Source: a virus
Strand: one strand, 5' to 3'
DNA length: 64,000 nt
IMG/VR virus record: IMGVR_UViG_3300042344_000236
Location: 1-64,000 of that record
Of the stretch, positions 16,597 through 23,930 are shown one piece after another. A program made the translations under genes and the position numbers. Below the pieces are notes generated by a model, which saw only the letters and a program-made list of their open reading frames with translations, had not been told where the DNA came from and ran no database searches. Numbering within the stretch: the first letter of the stretch is position 1; every line of letters starts with the position of its first letter.

Positions 16597-16764
16597 TTAG
16601 ATTTTATTGATTAAAAATGATGACACATCGTTCCATGATGTTGTCGCTATTATATCCCTTGCGTATGCCTCAGCATCTTCGTAGCTGAACTGCTCAGTCC
16701 ATTTGACCATTAGCTCGTTCTGATTGTTGTCGTAGAAGACAACTTGAAATTTTGATAGTTCCAT
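16597..16764 (-). CDS. Small early hypothetical protein
   Basis: A 55-residue ORF (MELSKFQVVFYDNNQNELMV...) with the shared ACAAGTAACC leader directly before its ATG. The sequence FSYEDAEAYARD looks like a short beta-alpha fold. Function unknown. Confidence 0.6.
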   Translation of the reverse strand: MELSKFQVVFYDNNQNELMVKWTEQFSYEDAEAYARDIIATTSWNDVSSFLINKI

Positions 16765-16779
16765 GGTTACTTGTTTTAA

Positions 16780-17040
16780 TTATGATTTAAAGTATAGTTC
16801 TCCAACACTGAAGTATCGGTCTAACGATGGAGTCTCGACTATAGTTACTAGTCTTCCAGATTTTAATCCATCTATGTAGAACTCTGCATACTCATCGTCA
16901 GATTGTTCTAGTATCTTAATGACATTTGTGTTATCAACTCTCGTTACTCCGTACATTGGAGTATGAGTAAATGCCATTCTTACCATTGGGAATACATCTC
17001 CAATTATTTTTCTGTAGTGACCTGTGGGTGCTGTTTTCAT
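16780..17040 (-). CDS. Small early hypothetical protein
   Basis: An 86-residue protein (MKTAPTGHYRKIIGDVFPMV...), beta-rich. Its leader shares a 22-nt identical stretch with that of the gene at 17737, ending 2 nt before the ATG. Function unknown. Confidence 0.65.
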   Translation of the reverse strand: MKTAPTGHYRKIIGDVFPMVRMAFTHTPMYGVTRVDNTNVIKILEQSDDEYAEFYIDGLKSGRLVTIVETPSLDRYFSVGELYFKS

Positions 17041-17068
17041 GATTACTTGTTTTAAAGGTTAATTATTT

Positions 17069-17284
17069 TTACATTTCTATTCCGTACTCTATTGCTCTCA
17101 TCTCGTCTATGTCACCATCCTTGGTCAGTATGCCTGTATCGATTAATCGAGATGCCATCCTACCATAGTGTCCCTGTAGAGACCAAGCCATTCCGTTTCT
17201 TACTAGTTCTGCGAACAGGTACACCATACCTGCCCCGTCTAACATACCTTCTTCGTATGCTATTAGTTTATCAATCATGTCCAT
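17069..17284 (-). CDS. Conserved small phage protein (LQGHYGR type)
   Basis: A 71-residue protein, MDMIDKLIAYEEGMLDGAGM..., with the motif WSLQGHYGRMASRLID. The YE-G-L...LQGHYGR-A-LI-G pattern marks a small family very widespread in phages, function unknown. It overlaps the upstream gene by 14 nt. Confidence 0.8.
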   Translation of the reverse strand: MDMIDKLIAYEEGMLDGAGMVYLFAELVRNGMAWSLQGHYGRMASRLIDTGILTKDGDIDEMRAIEYGIEM

Positions 17285-17465
17285 TTATTTTGTCTATTTG
17301 TGTTAAATAATAGTCGTACCACCCATTGAATCTATCCTGTATTTCTTCAGTATAGTTCTCTCCGTCATACATGTCATCTTCATTATTGCAGATATCTCCC
17401 GATTCGTACAATGTTCTGCTGTGAGCTAGTTCACATGCTAGTTCTAATCTTTGTTCTGTTGTCAT
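17271..17465 (-). CDS. Conserved small phage protein
   Basis: A 64-residue acidic protein starting MTTEQRLELACELAHSRTLY, with YTEEIQDRFNGWYDYYL. The LACE-AH...YTEE-QD-FN pattern recurs in flavobacterial phages; function unknown. Confidence 0.7.
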   Translation of the reverse strand: MTTEQRLELACELAHSRTLYESGDICNNEDDMYDGENYTEEIQDRFNGWYDYYLTQIDKINGHD

Positions 17466-17470
17466 GATTT

Positions 17471-17737
17471 CTAGTTATTAAATTCGTTACCATCCTCATC
17501 GTACCAATCGTCCTCATCTACCTCCTCCCACTCGGTGTAGTAGTACAACTCCTCCTCGTAGTAGTGGTTCATCATTAATTTGTCTGATTTAAAGTTTAGG
17601 CTTTCTTCTTTAGCAACACCTTTCAACCATTCGATTAAGTGTTTCTTCTCAGAGAAGTGGAGGTCACCTGCTCCAACAACATAACCCTCGTTCATGCCCA
17701 CTCCTGTGGCATCACATTTTCTTGCATATTTTTCCAT
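17471..17737 (-). CDS. Conserved small phage protein (KCDATG type)
   Basis: An 88-residue very acidic protein. KYARKCDATGVGMNEGYV near the N-terminus and YYTEWEEVDEDDWYDEDGNE at the C-terminus are characteristic of a small phage family of unknown function. The extreme acidity suggests binding to a basic partner or a DNA-mimic role, which is inference. Shares a 22-nt leader block with the gene at 17040. Confidence 0.75.
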   Translation of the reverse strand: MEKYARKCDATGVGMNEGYVVGAGDLHFSEKKHLIEWLKGVAKEESLNFKSDKLMMNHYYEEELYYYTEWEEVDEDDWYDEDGNEFNN

Positions 17738-17748
17738 GGTTACTTGTT

Positions 17749-17973
17749 TTAAAGGTTAATTTCTTCTATGTATACTCGCTGTAGTCCATCGTCAAGGTGG
17801 ACATAAAAATCATCTTGTCGGTCTGTGTATACCTCCTCAATGAACAGGTGTTCCTGTATGCTGTTCTTTATTTCGGTTAGCCTATCGAATGCCTCAGCAA
17901 ATGATTCGAAATAATAGTGCTCGTTGTAGTCTAGACAATCGAACACGTGGTGTACTGCAAATAGTGTTTTCAT
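17749..17973 (-). CDS. Small early acidic protein
   Basis: A 74-residue protein (MKTLFAVHHVFDCLDYNEHY...), acidic and aromatic-rich. The start lies 2 nt after the stop of the upstream 49-residue ORF. Function unknown. Confidence 0.65.
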   Translation of the reverse strand: MKTLFAVHHVFDCLDYNEHYYFESFAEAFDRLTEIKNSIQEHLFIEEVYTDRQDDFYVHLDDGLQRVYIEEINL

Positions 17974-17975
17974 GT

Positions 17976-18125
17976 TTAATCAATTTTAAATACGTCCATA
18001 ATTTTTACTCCTTTTCTGTTCATAAGGAAATACCAATTGGTGAAATGCTTTTCGTCATTAAAGGTTTTCCTGTATGAGTGAAGACTCCCACATAAAGTCT
18101 TTTGTATTATATCATAAGTTACCAT
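17976..18125 (-). CDS. Small early hypothetical protein
   Basis: A 49-residue ORF, MVTYDIIQKTLCGSLHSYRK..., ending VKIMDVFKID. It starts 14 nt inside the end of the 78-residue gene and ends 2 nt before the next start, filling an otherwise empty 140-bp gap, which supports it. No family recognised. Confidence 0.55.
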   Translation of the reverse strand: MVTYDIIQKTLCGSLHSYRKTFNDEKHFTNWYFLMNRKGVKIMDVFKID

Positions 18126-18348
18126 TGAATCTATCTTTTGTCATTTGTAATAATTCATCCTCGCTGTGCTGTAGTAATTCATCTAGCTTGTTTCGATTGA
18201 CATCAATTATCCCATGCACTGGGTGTTTTATGTCATTGATACCCCTCCATTGCTTGTTGCGTTTTAATTGCTCAGTTATGGTCAATTGTCTTGTTGTTCC
18301 GTCTAACTTGCGGAAACCTACGTTGTCTAAAATCTTTCCTGTTTTCAT
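18112..18348 (-). CDS. Small early hypothetical protein
   Basis: A 78-residue basic protein (MKTGKILDNVGFRKLDGTTR...), with QLKRNKQWRGI in the middle. It could bind nucleic acid, but no family is recognised. Confidence 0.65.
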   Translation of the reverse strand: MKTGKILDNVGFRKLDGTTRQLTITEQLKRNKQWRGINDIKHPVHGIIDVNRNKLDELLQHSEDELLQMTKDRFNGNL

Positions 18349-18373
18349 GGTTTCTATTTTTTATTGGTTATTA

Positions 18374-18628
18374 CTATGCCTCAAATCCTCCCATGTATAA
18401 CTTTCCGTTCTCATCGAACCATGGTTGATATTCACCATGCTCTGCCTCCATGTCATCAGTCTCGAAGAATGTGCTGAAATCAGCTAGTTCTAGCTCGTGA
18501 CATACACATATTACTTGCATCTCATCACCATAGATTGGATGCTCGTAGAATTCAATTACTTGACCTTTGTCGTTCATCATTTTGCCGTAGCTTGTTGGCT
18601 TATGTGCCATTAATTTCTTGTAGTTCAT
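18374..18628 (-). CDS. Conserved small phage protein (HKPTSYGKM type)
   Basis: An 84-residue acidic protein. The string MAHKPTSYGKM, then VEFYEHP-like and DDMEAEHGEYQPWF, GKLYMGG is a distinctive small family I recall from Bacteroidota phage early regions; function unknown. It shares the CTAGAAATC leader with the gene at 17465. Confidence 0.75.
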   Translation of the reverse strand: MNYKKLMAHKPTSYGKMMNDKGQVIEFYEHPIYGDEMQVICVCHELELADFSTFFETDDMEAEHGEYQPWFDENGKLYMGGFEA

Positions 18629-18639
18629 GATTTCTAGAT

Positions 18640-18819
18640 TTAAATATTAGACTTTTTGATTAAAATTCCGCCTCCTACGATGCCAGCGAATAGTACATAC
18701 ACTACCACCATTGCGTGACCTTTGGTGTCCATTAGGAATCCCGTTACGCTAGATACAACAGGCAATACTATTCCGATTGTTGTCATTGCCATTCCGATTA
18801 AAAAAATTACTGCTTTCAT
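18640..18819 (-). CDS. Small two-segment membrane protein
   Basis: A 59-residue ORF, MKAVIFLIGMAMTTIGIVLP..., with hydrophobic segments at about 3-28 and 36-54. It is preceded by the block's CCAAATAATC leader. Probably an inner-membrane early protein. Confidence 0.65.
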   Translation of the reverse strand: MKAVIFLIGMAMTTIGIVLPVVSSVTGFLMDTKGHAMVVVYVLFAGIVGGGILIKKSNI

Positions 18820-18846
18820 GATTATTTGGTTTTATTGGTTACTTAA

Positions 18847-18957
18847 TTAACGATGCGAAAATGGGATGCGTACACGTTGTGTTCGGATTAGCACTCCATT
18901 GTTGAAGAATCCCCATACCTCGAAGACTCCATCAATTTTGATGATTTTACTTGACAT
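18847..18957 (-). CDS. Very small early protein
   Basis: A 36-residue ORF (MSSKIIKIDGVFEVWGFFNN...), the most promoter-proximal coding candidate of the leftward block, starting 25 nt after the last helix of the structured region. The leader AACCAATAAATCAAATGTAAT resembles those of its neighbours. Tentative because of its length. Confidence 0.5.
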   Translation of the reverse strand: MSSKIIKIDGVFEVWGFFNNGVLIRTQRVRIPFSHR

Positions 18958-18981
18958 ATTACATTTGATTTATTGGTTAGT

Positions 18982-19590
18982 GGTGCATTCGGTATCGCTC
19001 CGATAAACTAGTCATTCTAGATGCACCTATTGTTTTTGCATGCCACGTGAAACTGCATGCTCTCTTCTTTATCCCTATGCTATGCATGGTGTTGACATCA
19101 TCCACCTGAGTAGTGTAATGATTGTCGTAGCTTGGAGGAGTCTTTATACTTACCCCGTACTACCCTAGGTCTGACCTACCCCGTTGATGTTTATTGTCTT
19201 ACCAATATGTCAAAGAACGTCCCATCTCACATGTATGACTGAACTACTTTAAACCATCTGACCTTGTGTTGACCTCCGAAGAGCACCCTGTCATACTTTA
19301 TCGTTTCGTTCACCTGTAGCATACTGATTCGTCATCGTAACATCTAGAGGCTTGTCAAGTTTTCGATTGACGGATAAGCTAAGCGTTTCAGTCTATGTAG
19401 CTCGCTTATCGCAGTCATGTTCTTTCTCAGTAGGTCTCTCCTAAGCTCTTATTACTTTCATCTAGTCTCTGTCGCAATGACTGCTAGAACTAAGAGTCGT
19501 AATTGAGTCCCCCATGTGTGTCGCTTGTCAATCGTTGTTAGCTCGTTTGCTTGTTGTAAAGATAATGCGGAAAAGAGGTAAGTAGCACAC
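18982..19590 (-). ncRNA. Candidate large structured RNA (or very long structured 5' leader)
   Basis: About 600 bp without ORFs but full of nested complementary segments. Examples are GGTGCAT/ATGCACC (18982-18988, 19021-19027) enclosing two hairpins (TATCG-CTC-CGATA, CTAG-tcatt-CTAG); GCATGC repeats (19038-19043, 19055-19060); GTATGAC/GTCATAC (19233-19239, 19290-19296) enclosing a minus-strand C(UUCG)G tetraloop at 19274-19283; and CGATTGAC/GTCAATCG (19364-19371, 19527-19534) enclosing GATAAGC/GCTTATC (19373-19379, 19404-19410) directly abutting GCAGTCAT/ATGACTGC (19411-19418, 19477-19484). Unpaired parts are purine-rich on the minus strand, so the RNA probably runs leftward. Composition is less AT-rich than flanking genes. 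Whether it belongs to GOLLD, ROOL, HEARO or a new class cannot be told by eye. Confidence 0.6.
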
Positions 19591-19613
19591 TTTTTTCGTA
19601 GTTAGATTGCAAA

Positions 19614-19679
19614 TTACGTAGAACTACGTAGAAAGATCTACGTATAACTACGTAGTGCCATCTACGTATAACTACGTAG
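19614..19679. repeat. Array of six TACGTA palindromes (24-bp unit), probable operator or iterons
   Basis: TACGTA occurs at 19615, 19625, 19639, 19649, 19663 and 19673, with spacings 10, 14, 10, 14, 10. The array is three pairs of palindromes: one helical turn within a pair and a 24-bp repeat between pairs, with spacers GAAC, TAAC, TAAC. It lies between the leftward early block and the rightward late block, next to the presumed leftward transcription start. A cooperative protein-binding site (replication initiator or transcription regulator) is the best reading. Confidence 0.8.
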
Positions 19680-20132
19680 TTGACGGGTTATGTTCACGGG
19701 CATTTCGCTCTGAAACGTAAGCTAGGTAAGGCTTTCAGGATATTACATAATATTGGGTGTAAAAATGTAACTATCTTGGGAATTGGAATAGGTGTTGCCC
19801 TCCCTCTACAGGGATGCCAACAGGTACGCCAACACGCCAACCAACCAACAGCAAATGTTAACGAATGTTAATTCTATTTAACATAATGCAAATTATATAA
19901 CAGGCCTACCGACCGACCGACCGACAGGCCGAACGTCCGACAGGAAAGAATGTGTATGTATGTACATAAGTATTGTAACATATTGATGGGCATCACCATG
20001 CCAAATGGCATACAGGCAAAAAGCCAAAAAATCCGACTGAAAATCTGGAAATCAAGACCCCACCCATAAATTTCAAACGGTTTTCCGATCGGCCTGGCTC
20101 GCGTCAATCCCCCCTATTACCCAAAAATTCTG
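19680..20132. other. Divergent non-coding region, candidate origin/control region
   Basis: No ATG-started gene was found; a 63-codon frame at 19680 starts with TTG and is not supported. The stretch holds GCCAAC-type repeats (19818-19850), AATGTTAA repeats with an ATGTTAA/TTAACAT hairpin (19865-19884), four tandem CCGA units followed by an AGGCC repeat (about 19901-19930), TGCCAAATGGCA (19999-20010), and clusters of C (20107-20115). GC content is visibly above the flanking genes. Density of repeats suggests an origin or regulatory hub. Confidence 0.55.
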
Positions 20133-20140
20133 TATATTTG
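20133..20140 (+). promoter_or_regulatory. Promoter -7 box TATATTTG
   Basis: Matches the Bacteroidota TAnnTTTG element, 13 nt before the ATG at 20154. It is the first box of the rightward block. No clear -33 TTG. Confidence 0.65.
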
Positions 20141-20153
20141 ACAAAAAAAAGAA

Positions 20154-20300
20154 ATGGCAAGAGCTAAGAAGAAGCACCCAAAACCTAGGAGCAAAAGATC
20201 AATCAATAGGCTTTTGAAGATGATTAGTATTAATGACGAAAAAATAAAAGAGTATGCCAGTAGATACCAAGCCGAAGAGAAAGGTAGTAGAGAGGCTTGA
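20154..20300 (+). CDS. Small basic protein
   Basis: A 48-residue Lys/Arg-rich ORF, MARAKKKHPKPRSKRSINRL..., first gene of the rightward block behind a TATATTTG box. Its last 47 nt overlap the next gene in another frame. Probably nucleic-acid binding by composition; family not recognised. Confidence 0.6.
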   Translation: MARAKKKHPKPRSKRSINRLLKMISINDEKIKEYASRYQAEEKGSREA

Positions 20301-20670
20301 CAAGACCTTGATACAGACATCCCCAGGTAAGTTTGTGAGGATGCCACAGCTTCACGCTAAAGACAAAGACATTAAGATAACCACAAAGACGTATGGTCCG
20401 TCTGGCAATCTTAAAAAAACAAAAGAAGAAAGTCAGTACATATTTGAGGAGGGTCATGGTAAAGTTATAGGTGGCAAGTCTATAAGCACATCAAAGTATG
20501 ACAAGTCTGGAAACGTAAGAAAAAACGTAACAATTGGTTTTGATAAAAAGATTAGCAAAACTGGCAGCGAAACAGAAAACAAAAAGACTGTTACCAAAAG
20601 AGGCGTTACAAAAGAAAAGAACGTTCGTTCTGGAGATATAAGGCGTTTAAACAGGATGAATGTAAAATAA
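20254..20670 (+). CDS. Basic hypothetical protein
   Basis: A 138-residue Lys/Thr/Ser-rich protein (MPVDTKPKRKVVERLDKTLI...), probably largely disordered. It overlaps the preceding small ORF by 47 nt. A promoter box follows its stop by 9 nt. No family recognised; could be a minor virion or DNA-binding protein. Confidence 0.65.
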   Translation: MPVDTKPKRKVVERLDKTLIQTSPGKFVRMPQLHAKDKDIKITTKTYGPSGNLKKTKEESQYIFEEGHGKVIGGKSISTSKYDKSGNVRKNVTIGFDKKISKTGSETENKKTVTKRGVTKEKNVRSGDIRRLNRMNVK

Positions 20671-20678
20671 AAAAATAC

Positions 20679-20686
20679 TATCTTTG
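20679..20686 (+). promoter_or_regulatory. Promoter -7 box TATCTTTG
   Basis: TAnnTTTG match followed by TAAAA, 9 nt before the ATG at 20696. Confidence 0.65.
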
Positions 20687-20695
20687 TAAAAGAAT

Positions 20696-20833
20696 ATGCT
20701 TCTAGAAATTCATAACATGATACCTGTAGGACTCAACGTTGGTTTTGAGGTATATGGAAAGGAGGACGATTATGATTACTATGAAGTCCATATCAATCTA
20801 TTAATTTTAAAATTTGTGTTCAAATGGCAATAA
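20696..20833 (+). CDS. Small hypothetical protein
   Basis: A 45-residue acidic, aromatic ORF (MLLEIHNMIPVGLNVGFEVY...) directly behind a promoter box, overlapping the next gene by 10 nt. No family recognised. Confidence 0.55.
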   Translation: MLLEIHNMIPVGLNVGFEVYGKEDDYDYYEVHINLLILKFVFKWQ

Positions 20834-22275
20834 TGAAGTACGGGAGAACAACGTTAGCTCCCAAGTATATAGATCCTAAAACTGGAAACAGGATAGCCGA
20901 TCCAAACGTATATGGTAAAACTGTTGACTTATCACATTCTGGAGACATTAAGGGAACATACATTAGCTGGCCTGAATTCAGACAGAAATATCAATCTGGA
21001 GCATATAAAGATATAGAATTAGATAGAAAGGGAAGGGGTGTATCGCAGCAGTTTCCAGCAGATGTAAACAGATATCTTTCTGGTAAAACAGATAAACTTT
21101 CTGAGGAGTATGATGAGCCATTAGAGATGACAGAGATGACAACCTCTGGGGAGAGAGCATCTAGCTACGAGCTTAACTATAAGCCAGGTTCTAAGACATA
21201 TAAAACTAAGCTTTTTAAATATAATGCTGAGATGGCTTCAGCACCTAAAGAAGTTAGGCAGTCATTTATAAATCAAAGCCCAAAGAATAGTGAGCCTGCA
21301 TTCTCTATTGTAGCAGGAGATGTGAGATGGGGCAGACAAGACCCAAGAAAGATTCCAAATCCTGAATCAATGGAAGAAGTTGCAACAACACAAGCAACAG
21401 CTCCAACTCCAACTGAACCAACAAAACCTAAGAAGACTAAGGTTACTGAGAAGGTTGTAGAGGGGGTTGAGGGTTGGGACTTCAAAGAGCCAAAGTATAA
21501 ATCTAAGACTATAAGAGTAAAAGATAAATCTCCAAGAATAAAAGAATCTGGAGGTATTAAGAAATCATCTAGGACAGTGAAAACTACTTCACTTGTTCCT
21601 ATAGGTAAACATAATACTAGAGAAAGAAGGCTTTGGGAAACATACGAGGTAGGATCATATAAGGGTAAGGATTTTCGAGGTATGACCGAGGAGCAGTTAA
21701 GAGGTTTAACTAAGCAGGCTAGACAAGACAAGAGGGGTGCTATGTTTGAGGGAGACTTCAGTTACTCTAAGTCTGCCATTAAGAAAATAAAAGAGGCCAG
21801 AAAATATGCAGGAAGAGAGAACGTTGCTGGACTTTCAAGTGCTCAAGAGAAGGTTAATCCAATGCGAGTTTATGAGTCAAAAGTTTGGACTGGAGAGTAC
21901 AAGGATGAGTCTGGCAAGATTCTGCCTGGGAAATTCATGAAGAATGATGAGTATGGTAACCTTAGCCCACTTAATAAGGTAGTAACAAACAGCAAGGGAG
22001 AAAAAATAATAACAGAGAGAGAGAATACAGAAAACAAAATATATGACAGTGGATTTTTTGCTCTAAAAAAGGGAGGGCCATCTAAAAACAAACTATACAC
22101 AATAGATATGCAGCAGGGTTATGCAGGTTCAAAGCAATATGGAGAGGCTAAAAGTTCTTTTAAATCATCCATGGACAATGCTACCAACAGAAACTCGCTT
22201 CAGGCTAAGATTGTAACATCACTTAACAGACAAAAATTAGAAAGACAGAACAGAAGAAAAAGTTCTGGCAATTAA
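20824..22275 (+). CDS. Large basic, low-complexity protein
   Basis: A 483-residue, Lys/Ser/Thr-rich protein (MAIMKYGRTTLAPKYIDPKT...), mostly disordered, with a Thr/Pro hinge at about 188-205 (TTQATAPTPTEPTKP). It ends before a strong intrinsic terminator. No domain recognised. Its position ahead of the chaperonins and the virion genes suggests a virion-associated or assembly protein, but this is inference. Confidence 0.6.
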   Translation: MAIMKYGRTTLAPKYIDPKTGNRIADPNVYGKTVDLSHSGDIKGTYISWPEFRQKYQSGAYKDIELDRKGRGVSQQFPADVNRYLSGKTDKLSEEYDEPLEMTEMTTSGERASSYELNYKPGSKTYKTKLFKYNAEMASAPKEVRQSFINQSPKNSEPAFSIVAGDVRWGRQDPRKIPNPESMEEVATTQATAPTPTEPTKPKKTKVTEKVVEGVEGWDFKEPKYKSKTIRVKDKSPRIKESGGIKKSSRTVKTTSLVPIGKHNTRERRLWETYEVGSYKGKDFRGMTEEQLRGLTKQARQDKRGAMFEGDFSYSKSAIKKIKEARKYAGRENVAGLSSAQEKVNPMRVYESKVWTGEYKDESGKILPGKFMKNDEYGNLSPLNKVVTNSKGEKIITERENTENKIYDSGFFALKKGGPSKNKLYTIDMQQGYAGSKQYGEAKSSFKSSMDNATNRNSLQAKIVTSLNRQKLERQNRRKSSGN

Positions 22276-22297
22276 TTTTGAATAAAAACTACAAAAT

Positions 22298-22320
22298 GGG
22301 GGTCACTGACCCCTTTTTTT
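22298..22320 (+). terminator. Intrinsic terminator
   Basis: A GGGGTC/GACCCC stem (22299-22304 and 22308-22313) with ACT loop, followed by seven T. It separates the 483-residue gene from the chaperonin cassette. Confidence 0.9.
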
Positions 22321-22342
22321 GTTTTGTAAAGTAAAAAATTAG

Positions 22343-22350
22343 TAAATTTG
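22343..22350 (+). promoter_or_regulatory. Promoter -7 box TAAATTTG for groEL
   Basis: TAnnTTTG match 17 nt before the groEL ATG and just after an intrinsic terminator, making the chaperonin cassette an independent transcription unit. Confidence 0.7.
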
Positions 22351-22367
22351 GTGTAAAATTTAATAAA

Positions 22368-23930
22368 ATGATAGTAAAAGAGATTCATTTTGGCGATGAT
22401 GGCCAAAAAAAATTGAAATCTGGCATCAAAAAGATAGCTGGGGCAGTAAAAAGTACTCTAGGTGCTAGAGGTAGGACAGTATTAATAGAGTCTGAGAACC
22501 ATGTTGGTGGTATTACCGTAACAAAGGACGGTGTTACTGTAGCAAAGTCTATCAATTTGTATGATCCTACCGAGAACCTAGCCGTTATGATGATGAGACA
22601 GGCCGCTGACAAGACGGCAACTGTTGCTGGTGATGGTACAACGACATCAATTGTACTTGCAGAGGCAATTATTGACGCAGCTGACAAGTATTTAACACCT
22701 GAGCACAATGTAACTGAGGTGATACGTGGAATATCTGCGCTATCAAAGAAGGTTGTTGACAAGCTAGACAAGATGTCTAAGAAGGTTAACGGAAAGAGGC
22801 TTTACGATGTTGCGACAATATCAGCTAACAATGACAATGAGCTTGGCAAGATGATTGGAGATGCATTTTCTTGGGTGCCACTTGTTACTGTTGAGAACAG
22901 CATGAACTCTGAGACAAGGGTTGAGATAATAAATGGAATGAGAATCGAGAGGGGGTACACATCTCCATACTTTGTCACGGATCAAAAGAAGCAAGAGTGT
23001 GTCCTTGATAATCCGTATGTATTGATTTGTGATCACGAGATAAACAATATCTCCAATTTAGAGAAGGTGTTAGCACCAATCGTTTCTCAGGGTAAATCGT
23101 TACTAATCATTGGTAACTTAGGTCCAAACGCACTACAGACGTTAAACGTTAACGTGTACCAGGGCAAAATTAAGGCATGCAATATTATTCCTCCGTCATT
23201 TGGATACAGACAGAAAGACCTGTTAAAAGACTTAGCTGTAGCTCTTGGAGGCACATACTTTAGCGAGGACACTGGTGATGACCTATCAATAATAGGATTG
23301 TCTGACTTGGGCAAGGCATCAAAAATCATTGTTAAGAAAGACGTTACAGTGTTTATGCACCACGCAGACTTTAAGGATGACATTGACAAGCACATTGCTG
23401 ACCTTAAGGCAATGGTTGATCAGACAGACAACAAAGAAGAGAAAGACTTTATTAGAGAGAGGATAGCCAATATATCTGGCGGTGTTGGCGTTATATATGT
23501 AGGTGCACAGAGTGACATTGAGCAGAAGGAGAAGAGAGACAGGATTGATGACGCTGTGTACGCTGTTATGGCCGCACTTGAGGATGGTATTCTACCTGGT
23601 GGTGGTATTGCACTGTCTGAGTGTGCTGCAATGATTTACGATGAGTTTGATGTATCGGCAATGATTATGCATGACGCACTTCTAGCTCCATTTGATCAGA
23701 TACTCATTAACGCTGGCAAGAAGCCAACCGAGATAGCAATGGGTATATTTGATAAGGGATATGGATACGATGTAAAGGGTGAGCGTTTTGGTGACATGAT
23801 TAAGATGGGAATTATTGACCCGACTAAGGTTACTAAGAACGCACTACTAAACGCTGTATCTGTAGCAACAACTATTATGAGTACTAACGCAATTATAACA
23901 AACATTAGAGCAGATGAAAGTCCTAAATAA
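22368..23930 (+). CDS. groL: Chaperonin GroEL (Cpn60), phage-encoded
   Basis: A 520-residue group I chaperonin, alignable over its whole length. GARGRTVLI at 32-40, DGVTVAKSI at 54-62, the ATP-site GDGTTT at 88-93 with D89, and the equatorial ALEDGILPGGGIAL segment near 405 preceded by RIDDAV are all present. It is slightly shorter than the host type (about 548) and lacks the GGM-repeat tail, ending ITNIRADESPK. Phage GroELs are known and fold virion proteins. Here the next gene is a GroES, overlapping by 17 nt, so the order is EL-ES, opposite to bacterial operons. It has its own promoter and an upstream terminator. It could form a homo-ring for phage proteins or assemble with host subunits. 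Confidence 0.95.
   Translation: MIVKEIHFGDDGQKKLKSGIKKIAGAVKSTLGARGRTVLIESENHVGGITVTKDGVTVAKSINLYDPTENLAVMMMRQAADKTATVAGDGTTTSIVLAEAIIDAADKYLTPEHNVTEVIRGISALSKKVVDKLDKMSKKVNGKRLYDVATISANNDNELGKMIGDAFSWVPLVTVENSMNSETRVEIINGMRIERGYTSPYFVTDQKKQECVLDNPYVLICDHEINNISNLEKVLAPIVSQGKSLLIIGNLGPNALQTLNVNVYQGKIKACNIIPPSFGYRQKDLLKDLAVALGGTYFSEDTGDDLSIIGLSDLGKASKIIVKKDVTVFMHHADFKDDIDKHIADLKAMVDQTDNKEEKDFIRERIANISGGVGVIYVGAQSDIEQKEKRDRIDDAVYAVMAALEDGILPGGGIALSECAAMIYDEFDVSAMIMHDALLAPFDQILINAGKKPTEIAMGIFDKGYGYDVKGERFGDMIKMGIIDPTKVTKNALLNAVSVATTIMSTNAIITNIRADESPK

Noticed and set aside
19615-19678. CRISPR array
   Set aside because: Repeat unit is a 6-bp palindrome in a 24-bp period with no unique spacers of usual length, and no cas genes are present.
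19680-19871. 63-codon plus-strand ORF with a lipobox-like LPLQGC string
   Set aside because: Only a TTG start that overlaps the last TACGTA repeat, no ribosome-binding context, and the DNA is repeat-rich; most likely chance.
21273-21731. 152-codon minus-strand ORF opposite the 483-residue protein
   Set aside because: Antisense shadow: its frame has no start context or promoter and the plus-strand gene fits the operon.
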